A stretch of 46,228 nt of DNA, taken from the NCBI GenBank assembly GCA_965656445.1, contig CBFHKO010000016.1, forward strand, positions 1-46,228, given 5' to 3'. Shown piece by piece: positions 33,064-41,861 of this stretch. The notes below the pieces were generated by a model, which made no database searches, was not told the DNA's origin, and was given only the letters and a program-made list of their open reading frames with translations. The translations under genes and the position numbers were made by a program. Each line of letters starts with the position of its first letter. Positions within the stretch are counted from its first letter, which is position 1. The stretch comes from JAHEJA01 sp965656445. Lineage in GTDB: Bacteria > Pseudomonadota > Alphaproteobacteria > Rhodobacterales > Rhodobacteraceae.

Positions 33064-34689
33064 TTAACGCCCACTCCAATCCTCTTTGATCAGGTCTGAT
33101 GCCTTTTCCCCAATCATGATGGCAGGGGCGTTGGTGTTCCCTGACACAATTTCAGGCATAATAGAGCAATCTGCAACGCGCAATCCTTGGATACCATGCA
33201 CCCTTAGGCGATCATCGACGACGGCCATGGGATCTTGGCCCATTTTACATGTGCCTGTCGGGTGATAAATGGAGGCCGTGTTATTGCGCGCCCAATCCAA
33301 AGTGGCGTCATAATCGTCCATATCCAAATCCGCATTTGGTCGGAACTCTTGGGATATTTTGGAGGCAAGGGGCGCGGCGCGTGCAATACGGCGTGCGATT
33401 TTGACACCTGCAACAACAGTTCGGCAATCCGTTTCCGTAGAAAGGTAATTGGGTTTGATCTTAGGGTAGTCCCGACCATCCGCACTCGCTAATCGAATTT
33501 CGCCTTTTGATTCAGGACGAAGCTGACAGACCGACATCGTAAAGGCGGAAAACGGATCCGCCCCTTTGCCTGGATTTTCGGCCGAAAGGGGCTGGACATG
33601 GAATTGAATGTCAGGGGTTTCTAAATCAGGCGTTGTTTTCAAGAAGCCTGTAGCAAGACTTGCGGCCATAGACATGGGGCCAGTGCGGTTGAGCATGTAT
33701 TGAACACCAATTTTTGCCTGACCAAAGATATTGGACACTTCGTCGTTCAAAGTAGGTTCATTGCATTTATAGACCAACCGCGCCTGAAGGTGGTCTTGGA
33801 GGTTCTTGCCGACACCGGGCAGGTCTTTGATCACGGGAATAGCGTGGTCTTGTAATTGCTCGGCCTCACCAATGCCTGACAACATTAAGAGTTGCGGTGA
33901 ATTTATTGATCCGCCTGATAAAATTATTTCTCGATCTGCGGTGATGGTGACTGGGTCACCTTGGCCGCGTCGATACTGAACCGAGGTTGCGCGTTTGTCT
34001 GTGATGCCGATTTTTTCAACCTGCGCATTTGTGATGATTGTGAGGTTTTTGCGCGATTTAACGGGATTCAAAAACGCAACTGCCGAAGAACAACGCCACC
34101 CCTTTCGGCTGGTAAGTTGGAAAAACCCAACGCCTTCTTGGGTTTCACCATTATAGTCTGGATTAAACGGATATCCCAATGTTTGGGCGGCTTTCACCCA
34201 CGCGTCCGTTATAGGACGCTCTATTCGCATGTCCGACACTGAGAGCGCCCCAGTGTCACTGTGAAATTCATCTGCTCCGCGCTCATTGTTTTCGGATCGC
34301 TTGAACAGGGGCAGCACATCTTGCCAAGACCAACCGCGATTCCCCATTTGCGCCCAACGATCATAATCTTGGGGTTGGCCACGCACATAAAGCAAACCGT
34401 TCAAAGAAGATGAGCCCCCCAGAACTTTGCCACGCGGCCATTCTATTGAGCGGCCGTTCAATCCAGGATCGGGTTCTGTTTTGTAACACCAATCTACCTT
34501 GGGGTTATGGATGGTTTTGAAATACCCAACGGGAATATGAATCCACGGATTGCGATCTGCTGGACCCGCTTCAAGCAAAATAACAGAGACATTTGGGTCC
34601 GCACTAAGACGGTTAGCAATCACACATCCCGCTGATCCCGCGCCGACAATAATATAGTCTGCTTTCACTGCTCGTTCCTCCGACTTCAA
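33064..34689 (-). CDS. GMC-family oxidoreductase (choline dehydrogenase-like)
   Basis: The 541-residue flavoenzyme oxidises an alcohol to an aldehyde. The FAD-binding GAGSAGCVIANRL, GMC signature 1 (PRGKVLGGSSSLNGLL), signature 2 (GGSINSPQLLMLSGIG) and the catalytic His of YHPTGTCKMG are all present. It resembles BetA, but the neighbourhood has no betB or betI, so choline is not assured. It is divergent from the TRAP transporter genes with a 90-base gap, so the two are probably controlled together, likely by the IclR regulator at 38162. Confidence 0.9.
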   Translation of the reverse strand: MKSEERAVKADYIIVGAGSAGCVIANRLSADPNVSVILLEAGPADRNPWIHIPVGYFKTIHNPKVDWCYKTEPDPGLNGRSIEWPRGKVLGGSSSLNGLLYVRGQPQDYDRWAQMGNRGWSWQDVLPLFKRSENNERGADEFHSDTGALSVSDMRIERPITDAWVKAAQTLGYPFNPDYNGETQEGVGFFQLTSRKGWRCSSAVAFLNPVKSRKNLTIITNAQVEKIGITDKRATSVQYRRGQGDPVTITADREIILSGGSINSPQLLMLSGIGEAEQLQDHAIPVIKDLPGVGKNLQDHLQARLVYKCNEPTLNDEVSNIFGQAKIGVQYMLNRTGPMSMAASLATGFLKTTPDLETPDIQFHVQPLSAENPGKGADPFSAFTMSVCQLRPESKGEIRLASADGRDYPKIKPNYLSTETDCRTVVAGVKIARRIARAAPLASKISQEFRPNADLDMDDYDATLDWARNNTASIYHPTGTCKMGQDPMAVVDDRLRVHGIQGLRVADCSIMPEIVSGNTNAPAIMIGEKASDLIKEDWSGR

Positions 34690-34779
34690 AAAAGACTATA
34701 CAAAAGCAAAAAGCTATTCTACCATTTTTTGATAGTAAACGTCTCAATAAATGACAAAATATCAAATAGGGAGAAGATT

Positions 34780-36014
34780 ATGAAAATCAATGATCGAATT
34801 GGTGGCGTCTCGCGTCGTGATTTCTTTAAGGTTGCAGGGACTTACGGGCTTAGCTCAACGTTGCTTGCTGCAAGTGCATTCGGTGGGGCCATGACAGCGG
34901 GAAACCTCGCATCTGCCGCAGAATCAACTTATACGCGTCGCTTCAGCAAAGAAGCGAAATTCACACTGAAGTTCGGTGCTGCAGGGTTTAACCCGCAAAA
35001 CCTTTTGATTGAACGCGCCGGTGCGCTTGTGAATTTGCGCGTGATATTGAATCCCGCACGGATGGCGAAATTCGCGTTGAATTTATCGGTAACAACCAAA
35101 TCTGTGGTCAAACCTCTTGTGTTGAAAAAACCCAACAAGGGATTACAGATATTTATGCGGCGTCTACGCAGAACTCAGCTGGCGGTGCGCCATATCTGAA
35201 CGTTTTGGACTATGCTTATATGTTCCGCAACCGTGCGGATCAATATCACTTCTTGTATTCCCCAAAATCTCAGGCGCTATTGCGTGATCCATATGAAAAG
35301 AACCACGGCTTGAAATTCCTCTTTAGCCACGCAGAATTGCGCGGTATTCAATTGGGTATGGCCTGGGATGACAAACCAACAGTGACCTCTGTTGAACAGC
35401 TTTTTGGCACGAAAAACCGCGTCACAGGAACACAGCTTGGTCGTATTGCGATGAAAGCCTTGAATCTGAACCCAGTTCCAGTTGCATGGGAAGAAACACT
35501 AGACGGTCTGAAGCAAGGCTTGATCGATGGTGCGGAAACATGGGCGTCAGCTGTGGCGTATGCGAATATGTCCCCAGTGGTGTCTCAGTCTGTTCACTTG
35601 AACTTCTTCTGCGGGACTGAACACACAGCGATGTCTGCGTCTGTCTTTGATAGCCTCGGTGGTGAATTACAAGACGCCGTTATGGAATCTGCATATTGGG
35701 CACAAACCCATGTTCAGGCGGCCAATGAGGCGGCTCTGGTTAAAACGGTTGGTATGTCTGATCCAATGCTTCCGAACACAATCTTTGCCAAAAACAACGT
35801 GCGCAACGCCTTCTTGTCCAAGGCCGAGCTTCGCAAAGCCGAAGAAATGTGTTCACCAGAATTCCAACCACAACTGTGGGAACAATGGCGTGAGCGCATT
35901 AACGGATGGCAAGGTGGCGCAGACACCTACCAAGAAATCTATGACGAAGTCCGCACAATCTCTGAGGATACACTTCCAGAGAACGTTGAGCCACGTCGCT
36001 GGTGGAAAGGCTAA
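34780..36014 (+). pseudogene. dctP: TRAP transporter substrate-binding protein DctP, frameshifted
   Basis: The first frame starts at 34780 after GGGAGAAG with a twin-arginine signal (SRRDFFKVAGTYGLS) and runs to IERAGAL near 35028. The homologous continuation EFARDIESRTDGEIRVEFIG starts at 35031 in a different frame and runs to 36014, ending RRWWKG. The shift is consistent with loss of a single base at about 35029-35031. Restored, the protein would be about 411 residues and a full DctP-type binding protein (TQLGRIAMKALNLNPVPV, LIDGAETWASAVAY). Either the gene is inactive or the base is a sequencing error. The dctQM genes downstream are intact. Confidence 0.85.
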
Positions 36015-36034
36015 GTTAGCCCAAGACTATGATC

Positions 36035-36066
36035 AGCCGACCCATGAATTTGGGTCGGCTTTTTTG
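36035..36066 (+). terminator. intra-operon terminator after dctP
   Basis: AGCCGACCCA and TGGGTCGGCT form a perfect 10-base stem with a six-base loop, followed by five further Ts. It lies between the dctP stop and the dctQ start and should reduce expression of the membrane subunits relative to the binding protein. Confidence 0.85.
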
Positions 36067-36121
36067 TCAAACGATGACCCACCACAGCAAGAATAGTGGG
36101 CAAAATCCAAGGGGGATAAAG

Positions 36122-36793
36122 ATGTCGATTTGGGCTGACGCAGCTATGATCATCACACGAACAGCAAGCGGTGATATTGATTTTCAAGTGGTCAATGCGT
36201 ATCGCGGGCCAGCGGCTTGGTTGGTTTTGGCACCTTTGACGTTGATCGGGGGGGTGGCCGTTTATTATATTTATAAAGCAGTGCCATGGCTTGAGCGCAA
36301 TTTGGAACGCACGATTACCGTCTGGTCCTATATTATTATGGCAGCCATTATCTTTTTTGGCGTGATCCAGAGATTTTTCTTGTCGGGTCAACCGGCATGG
36401 TCAACGACTATCCCACCGCTGATCTTTATGATTATGGCGTGGTATGGCTGTTCGTTTAATGTCAGGCTCCGCACACACCTTAGTTTTAGCGAATTTAGAA
36501 CGAAATTTTCACCCTCCATGCAAATCGCAGTATTAAGCCTAGATGCTATTTTATGGCTCGGCTTTTGTATCATCGTCGTTACCACAGTCTCGCGCGAAGT
36601 TGTTCGCTCCTTCACCAATTTTCAGATTGTCTTAGGAACAGACAACACGATGCAGTGGTGGTTCCTTATCACGATCCCAATTGCGTTTATGTTGATGGCG
36701 GGCCGTGTTTTTGAAAACCTGTTTGAGGATTGGTCAAACTATCGTCGAGGTGAGCCGATTATCAAACAAGCAGTTATTGGGGGAGATGTCTGA
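36122..36793 (+). CDS. dctQ: TRAP transporter small permease DctQ
   Basis: The 223-residue protein is the four-helix small membrane subunit of a TRAP transporter. Hydrophobic segments with a WSYIIMAAIIFFGVIQRF helix, the cytoplasmic MAWYGCSFNVRLRTHLSFS region and a last helix WWFLITIPIAFMLMAGR fit DctQ. The start at 36122 follows GGGGGATAAAG; an upstream in-frame ATG at 36029 lies inside the terminator hairpin and is rejected. It overlaps dctM by a base. Confidence 0.9.
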   Translation: MSIWADAAMIITRTASGDIDFQVVNAYRGPAAWLVLAPLTLIGGVAVYYIYKAVPWLERNLERTITVWSYIIMAAIIFFGVIQRFFLSGQPAWSTTIPPLIFMIMAWYGCSFNVRLRTHLSFSEFRTKFSPSMQIAVLSLDAILWLGFCIIVVTTVSREVVRSFTNFQIVLGTDNTMQWWFLITIPIAFMLMAGRVFENLFEDWSNYRRGEPIIKQAVIGGDV

Positions 36794-38151
36794 TGGCTGA
36801 TGGGACACTCATTACATTCATGTCGCTCGGGGCGACTGTCTTGTTCATGATAGGGACGCCTGTTTTATTGGTCATCTTCTATTGGGTTGTTGGTTGTAGT
36901 TTCATTATTGATCTGCCTTTGGACAATACGGGCGCTGAGATGCTGAACGTCTTTAACAAAGGCTTTGCTTTGCTTGCGATGCCTCTATTTATTTTGACGG
37001 GGGATTTGATCAACAAGTCTGGGATTGCGCGGCGATTATCGGATTTTGCCTATGCCTGCCTGGGATGGCTGCGCGGCGGTTTGGCAATGGCCTCAATCGG
37101 GGCATGCGGTCTGTTCGCGGCGATCTCTGGGTCAAACTCAGCGACCACGGCAACGATTGGATCCATGCTTCACCCTGAAATGGTGAAGGGTGGATATGAT
37201 GAACGCTTTTCTGCGGCGACTGCGGCGGCAGGGGGCACAGTGGGCATCATTATTCCGCCCTCGATTATCTTTATCGTTTACGGATTTTTGCTTAACCTGC
37301 CGATTTCGGATCTCTTTGTGGCTGGGATTATCCCGGGGACGTTGATGGTGTTGGGCATGATGCTGACTTGTTTCGTGATCTGTTCGATAAACGGGTGGGG
37401 CTATTTGATTAGTCTGTCCTTTTCGCGGGTTATGAAAACGGGGATTGGCGCATGGCTTGGGTTTTTCGCGATTGGTTTGGTCCTTTGGGGCATTTACACA
37501 GGCAAGTTTTCCCCGACCGAAGCGGCAGGTGTCACAGTTGGGTTCTGTATTATAGTTGGATTACTGTCCTATCCGTTGAACAAGTTTTTCGGAATGACAT
37601 CTGAGACGCCAATATCAGAACGCTCTGTCACATCCATGTTCGTCGTTGAAGGGTTCAAAGTGTTTGATATCCCGTCAATCGTGGTACGCTCAGCTCAGAT
37701 TACGGGTATTTTGGCGCCGCTGATTGCAGTCTCTGTCGTTATGCAACAAGTGCTCTCCGCTATGGGCGCTCAGGAAACAATCGGCAGCTTTGTCACCAGC
37801 ATGGGGGGCTATTATCCTGTGTTGTTCACAGCTATGGCCATGGTTTTTGTTGCTGGTATGATCCTTGAATCGCTTCCTGTTACCATCATACTTGCCCCCA
37901 TATTGGCACCAATTGCGGCCTCAGTTGGCGTTGATCCGATCCACTTTTCTGTGATCTTCTTGGTTGGTGCCTCTATTGGATTTATCACGCCACCTTATGG
38001 GTTGAACTTGTATGTTGCGTCAGGTGTGACGGGTGTGCCGTATTTTAGGCTGCTTCGGTATTCATCCCTATACCTAATTTCATTGATTGCGGTTTGGATA
38101 TTGGTTGCATTAACGCCTGAACTTGCTCTATGGCTTTTGCCGGATAGATAA
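36793..38151 (+). CDS. dctM: TRAP transporter large permease DctM
   Basis: The 452-residue large subunit provides the Na+-coupled transport channel. It has about 12 hydrophobic segments and typical DctM motifs: FALLAMPLFILTGDLINKSG, ISGSNSATTATIGSM, GGTVGIIIPPSIIFIVYGF and the late ITPPYGLNLYVASGV (key parts named). It follows dctQ directly and is followed 10 bases later by the IclR gene, so the operon is dctPQM-iclR. Confidence 0.94.
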   Translation: MADGTLITFMSLGATVLFMIGTPVLLVIFYWVVGCSFIIDLPLDNTGAEMLNVFNKGFALLAMPLFILTGDLINKSGIARRLSDFAYACLGWLRGGLAMASIGACGLFAAISGSNSATTATIGSMLHPEMVKGGYDERFSAATAAAGGTVGIIIPPSIIFIVYGFLLNLPISDLFVAGIIPGTLMVLGMMLTCFVICSINGWGYLISLSFSRVMKTGIGAWLGFFAIGLVLWGIYTGKFSPTEAAGVTVGFCIIVGLLSYPLNKFFGMTSETPISERSVTSMFVVEGFKVFDIPSIVVRSAQITGILAPLIAVSVVMQQVLSAMGAQETIGSFVTSMGGYYPVLFTAMAMVFVAGMILESLPVTIILAPILAPIAASVGVDPIHFSVIFLVGASIGFITPPYGLNLYVASGVTGVPYFRLLRYSSLYLISLIAVWILVALTPELALWLLPDR

Positions 38152-38161
38152 CGAGGACAGC

Positions 38162-38938
38162 ATGTTGGAAAATTTGTCAGAACCCGCCGAAGGCCAAATT
38201 CCGACAAATCTACGGCTGCTTTACTTGATGGAGATTATCTCCTCTCAAGGAAGCCCAATGACAGCGAGTGATCTCGTGACTGTGCTCGGGCTTCCTAAAC
38301 CAACTGTCCATCGTCTGTTAAGCACAGCAGAAGACGAAGGGTTTCTGCAACGTGACATCGACGGCCGCGCTTTTGGCCCAGGGGCGCGCTTGCGCAAATT
38401 ATCGGCAAATACGCTCTCGTCTCAACGACTTAGAACAGAACGGTTGGTCATTTTGAGATGGCTCGCTGAGGAAGTCGGGGAAACTTGTAACCTCGCCGCG
38501 CCGGGTCGTTTTGGGATGGTCTATTTGGATCGCGTAGAAACGCATTGGCCCTTGCGCATTCAGCTCCCGATTGGCACCAAAGTTCCGTTTCATTGCACCG
38601 CAAGCGGTAAAATGTATCTCTCATCCCTGCGGAGTAGTCGGTTAGAGCGCATGTTGTCGACTTGGGACCTTGATCCTTACACGGATCACTCAATCACCGA
38701 TTTGTCGGAGTTGGTGACGCATGTCGCGTCCATTCGCAAGAACGGATATTCCACCGATAATCAAGAGTTTATGGATGGGATGGTCGCAATTGCTGTGCCG
38801 ATTTGTGATGATCAGGGCAGATTGCTCACGACGTTATCGCTTCATGTTCCGGTTCAGAGAATGTCGTTAGAGACATTAAAAACACATGTCCCAGTTTTGA
38901 AGCAGGCGGCTGAGCGCTTAGAGCAGCTATTGGATTAG
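38162..38938 (+). CDS. IclR-family transcriptional regulator
   Basis: The 258-residue regulator has an N-terminal winged helix (MTASDLVTVLGLPKPTVHRLLST) and a C-terminal IclR effector domain with the usual TASGKMYLSSL and MVAIAVPICDDQGRLL (key parts named). The start at 38162 has GAGGAC five bases upstream; a longer in-frame start at 38123 overlaps dctM. IclR proteins of TRAP and betaine-type loci usually sense the imported compound. It likely controls dctPQM and the divergent GMC gene. Confidence 0.92.
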   Translation: MLENLSEPAEGQIPTNLRLLYLMEIISSQGSPMTASDLVTVLGLPKPTVHRLLSTAEDEGFLQRDIDGRAFGPGARLRKLSANTLSSQRLRTERLVILRWLAEEVGETCNLAAPGRFGMVYLDRVETHWPLRIQLPIGTKVPFHCTASGKMYLSSLRSSRLERMLSTWDLDPYTDHSITDLSELVTHVASIRKNGYSTDNQEFMDGMVAIAVPICDDQGRLLTTLSLHVPVQRMSLETLKTHVPVLKQAAERLEQLLD

Positions 38939-38942
38939 AAAA

Positions 38943-38974
38943 CCCCACCTCACGCTGTGAGATGGGGGTGTTTT
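38943..38974. terminator. bidirectional terminator
   Basis: CCCCACCTCAC and GTGAGATGGGG form an 11-position stem with one mismatch and a three-base loop. T-rich tracts follow on both strands (TGTTTT to the right, TTTTCT to the left). It ends the IclR operon and the leftward membrane-protein gene at 38993. Confidence 0.7.
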
Positions 38975-38992
38975 GGCTAGGTTGTTTTGAAA

Positions 38993-39760
38993 TTAAACGC
39001 CGCGCGCTGTGCGGACCCATTGTTCGATTTCATCTAGGTTTTCAGGAACCGGCAATCCACATTCCCGAAGCTCCAACGCCAATTCAAGAGTGATCCCTTT
39101 CTTGCCTTCGCCCAATGCGCTTGAAACGGGTCCGCTTGAGACTTCTGTTTTGGCATTGGCAATGTCGGAGGCCTCTTGGCAAAGGTGCACAACTCCGCCA
39201 CCTTTGCTCCACCAGACCAAGTCTTGTCCGACAAGCTGTGTCACAACTTGGGATTCAACTGCCATTTGCTCTTGGGACATAGGTTTGAAATCGATGCCAA
39301 GAAGTACGGCAACCACACCAACGATCACGGCCGCGGATCCTGCAATTCCTTTTTGCTTGCTGTCCATGTCCTTGTTCATAAAGATCATCGCGATCAGTGG
39401 CAGGAACGCCAAGAGAGCAATAAAGGCACCTAGTTGATTTTGGATAAAGAATTTAACTGGTTCCTTGCGTGTCGCAGGGTCCAAACGGTTTGCGGCTTTC
39501 CAAAGCAAAGAGCCGATAACGGTGAGAACACCAATTACACCGATAAAGCCCATAAGCGTCCACCAGCGCCACTGTGGGAAGCCTTGGTTTGCAGCCAATT
39601 CTTCGAATGGTGGCCGCAAGAGCCAAACGATTGCAACAATTTCCAAGATAATTGCAACGGCCCAAAGACAAAGCGCAATGATGCGTTTTGATTTTGCTTT
39701 GGACTGCGCCCCTGGTGCGGGAACAAAAGTTGGCGTTTCCGCCTTGGATGATTTTGACAT
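38993..39760 (-). CDS. four-helix membrane protein of unknown function
   Basis: The 255-residue product has a basic, Ser/Lys-rich N-terminus, four predicted membrane helices (about 27-48, 67-88, 107-128, 138-156) and a soluble C-terminal domain of about 100 residues, with PMSQEQMAVESQVVTQLVG and LELALELRECGLPVPE (key parts named). WWSKGGGVVHLCQEAS lies in the soluble part. I do not recognise a family. It stands alone, leftward, ending at the shared terminator. Confidence 0.65.
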   Translation of the reverse strand: MSKSSKAETPTFVPAPGAQSKAKSKRIIALCLWAVAIILEIVAIVWLLRPPFEELAANQGFPQWRWWTLMGFIGVIGVLTVIGSLLWKAANRLDPATRKEPVKFFIQNQLGAFIALLAFLPLIAMIFMNKDMDSKQKGIAGSAAVIVGVVAVLLGIDFKPMSQEQMAVESQVVTQLVGQDLVWWSKGGGVVHLCQEASDIANAKTEVSSGPVSSALGEGKKGITLELALELRECGLPVPENLDEIEQWVRTARGV

Positions 39761-39907
39761 GTTTCTTACCCCTGTAACACGTATATCTGAAACTATTTTC
39801 GTAGCCGAAAGTATATAAATGTATCAAAAAGGCGAGGGGAAATTTTGGCGATTTAGCAATATTTTTACGCTTTGGCGCGGGAATTTCAAAATTATAAGGC
39901 GAGAGGC

Positions 39908-40576
39908 CTACATGATGGTTAATTTATCATCCACCAAACCAACCCGTTTGATCCGACCTTTTGCCTTTAATCGCTCAGCTGCTTGAAGGATAAACTTGTC
40001 TTCATTCGATTTGTTGAACTTATCATTGCTAAGCACAGTGAGGTCATTTCGGTCTGCGTAACGGATGATCAAAGGGTCGGCTGTATACCCTTTTTTAGAA
40101 ACAGTTAAATTGTAGCGATCCCGTCCCAAGACACGACAAATGGCAATCGGCACTGTCTCGTTTGGCAGCATAAGATCGTTCTCTTTGAGAGTGCGCCGAA
40201 TGCTGTAATCAAAAAAGAGATGCGTATGAAGGCCGTCCCGTTCGAGTTCATCAACGAATTCGGAAAATCGATTGAGGTCCCAATCTACCAGTCCAAGCAA
40301 GTTGTTAGAGTCAATCACAAACGTGACATCAGTGTCCTCTTGGTTTGTTGATGGGTCGCTCAGGCCGCGTTTGATATTTAAAAACCCAAAGATCATCAAA
40401 GATGCGGTCAGGGCATAGATCACCAAAGTGACGATACTGTCTTTGTCAACGATATAGAGAAAGAGGACTGCAAAGGTCAAAGACACCCAGAGCCAAATGC
40501 CACGAAATGTAAGGCCGCCTAGAATGGCGATCAAACTGATGAGAATAGGAAGTTGAGAGTAATCAAAATTGGGCAA
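39908..40576 (-). CDS. membrane-anchored PIN/NYN-like nuclease
   Basis: The 222-residue protein has two or three membrane helices in residues 8-66, then a soluble domain with the acidic pattern of PIN/NYN (Zc3h12a-like) ribonucleases. The pattern is VIDSNNLLGLVDWD with Asp89 and Asn91/92, FFDYS with Asp123, TADPLIIRYADR with Asp167 and VLSNDKFNK with Asp185. The order and spacing match a metal-dependent nuclease active site. The likely start is a TTG at 40576, since no ATG gives a full protein. It lies 61 bases downstream of the bciA stop on the same strand and may be co-transcribed with it. RNase activity is inferred. Confidence 0.55.
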   Translation of the reverse strand: MPNFDYSQLPILISLIAILGGLTFRGIWLWVSLTFAVLFLYIVDKDSIVTLVIYALTASLMIFGFLNIKRGLSDPSTNQEDTDVTFVIDSNNLLGLVDWDLNRFSEFVDELERDGLHTHLFFDYSIRRTLKENDLMLPNETVPIAICRVLGRDRYNLTVSKKGYTADPLIIRYADRNDLTVLSNDKFNKSNEDKFILQAAERLKAKGRIKRVGLVDDKLTIM

Positions 40577-40637
40577 ATCTGCACTGATCCTATTCAGTCG
40601 TGTTGTCCCATCTGTCTACGGGGTTGTCGGTGTGAAA

Positions 40638-41609
40638 TCAATAAATCTGACTATGTGTATCCACAGTTTCTATCTCATGACCATTGTGCAGGGATTGAAA
40701 GTAGTCCTTTAGGGTGTCCTGTCCCGTGGACGGGGTTGAATATGAGCAATAGCTGTTTTGATGTTGATCCCAGATCAGCATGGATTCCGTCGCATAGTAA
40801 TGCCCGATTTTCATCAATTCACATTTATCGCGGATGGTTTCGGACAGTGGGGCGAAAACCCCCAAAACCTTTCCAAGTATCGTGAAAATGCGGGGGGACA
40901 TTGATCGCATTTTGACAGGGCGATCGAAGGTGTCAAACATCATATGCCCGATGTCTTGGGTCGTGAGAGCCGGATGTGGCCCGCCAATGGGCAAGATCTT
41001 ATTGTGTCGCGCCTCCAAGTCTAGACACTCCAGCATAAAATCGGCGAGATCGCGTTCTGAAATCGGGGTGCAGGCGGTGTCTTGGCCCGTTCCGAAATAG
41101 AGGTAAGGTTTGCCGGATTGGACACGTTTGATTTGACCCGAGAGTGATTTGAAAAAGGCCGTGGGGCGCACAATGCTATGGGTGAGGGGGCTTGCTTGTA
41201 AATCGGCTTCAAATCTAAGTTTTTCGAGCTGAAACGCCAATTTGGGTTTTTGAACGCAGATGGCAGAGAGCATTATGAAATGCTCTACCTGACTTTGTTC
41301 TGCATGCGTTAAAAGCGCCTTGTTCATCTGATAATCCACCAGATGCGCATCCTTTGGGGTCCCTGTTCGGCTTGCGAGGCACGAGATCACGACATCGGCT
41401 TTTGGTAGCGGAGCGGTCCAACCAGTCAGAGGGTCAAAATCCGCATAATGGCATGTTAAATTGGGATGCTCCTCAAGCTTTACCTGTGAGGAGGGGCGCA
41501 TCACGGCATGTATCTGATGCCCGCGTTTGAGTGCCCGCTGAACAACCATTTGGCCGATATAGCCGCTAGCCCCTGCGATCAAAACACGTTGGGTTGACTT
41601 TGATGTCAT
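40638..41609 (-). CDS. bciA: divinyl chlorophyllide a 8-vinyl-reductase BciA
   Basis: BciA reduces the 8-vinyl group of divinyl chlorophyllide during bacteriochlorophyll synthesis with NADPH. The 323-residue protein is an atypical short-chain reductase. The Rossmann motif GASGYIGQ is at the N-terminus, and the BciA-specific SIVRPTAFFKSLSGQIKRV, GTGQDTACTPISERDLADFM and KILPIGGPHPALT are clear (key parts named). The ATG at 41609 is chosen over an alternative start three codons upstream. It lies at the left edge of the photosynthesis genes. Confidence 0.9.
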   Translation of the reverse strand: MTSKSTQRVLIAGASGYIGQMVVQRALKRGHQIHAVMRPSSQVKLEEHPNLTCHYADFDPLTGWTAPLPKADVVISCLASRTGTPKDAHLVDYQMNKALLTHAEQSQVEHFIMLSAICVQKPKLAFQLEKLRFEADLQASPLTHSIVRPTAFFKSLSGQIKRVQSGKPYLYFGTGQDTACTPISERDLADFMLECLDLEARHNKILPIGGPHPALTTQDIGHMMFDTFDRPVKMRSMSPRIFTILGKVLGVFAPLSETIRDKCELMKIGHYYATESMLIWDQHQNSYCSYSTPSTGQDTLKDYFQSLHNGHEIETVDTHSQIY

Positions 41610-41648
41610 TTGCAACACTTGAAAGTTATGGGAAAAGGAGACCTATCC

Positions 41649-41861
41649 GTGGATAAATCAGAAATGAAGGCTCGATATGATGCCGCTCGCCAAGACATCG
41701 ACGCAAAGCGCCAATTAGATGCAGGAAAATCATTTGCCTCAGGAGCGGCGATTATGCTGTTCAATGACAATCCTCTATTCAATGCCGCTGCCTTTTGTGC
41801 CAAATTCTTTTTGCTGGTCTTTGGCATTTTTGCGGCTTTCTACCTCACAACATTGGTTTAA
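41649..41861 (+). CDS. 70-residue membrane protein of unknown function
   Basis: A GTG start at 41649 is preceded by a strong AAGGAG eight bases upstream. The product has a charged N-terminal helix (DKSEMKARYDAARQDIDAKR) and one C-terminal membrane segment (FCAKFFLLVFGIFAAFYL). The start is preferred over upstream ATGs in the same frame, which would overlap bciA's promoter and lack a ribosome site. It is divergent from bciA (39 bases between starts) and overlaps the end of idi by four bases. I recognise no family. Its place inside the photosynthesis block hints at a role linked to membranes or pigment proteins. Confidence 0.6.
   Translation: MDKSEMKARYDAARQDIDAKRQLDAGKSFASGAAIMLFNDNPLFNAAAFCAKFFLLVFGIFAAFYLTTLV

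Noticed and set aside
33064..34689. Choline dehydrogenase betA of a glycine betaine operon
   Set aside because: The GMC fold is clear, but no betB, betI or choline transporter is nearby, so the specific name was not used.
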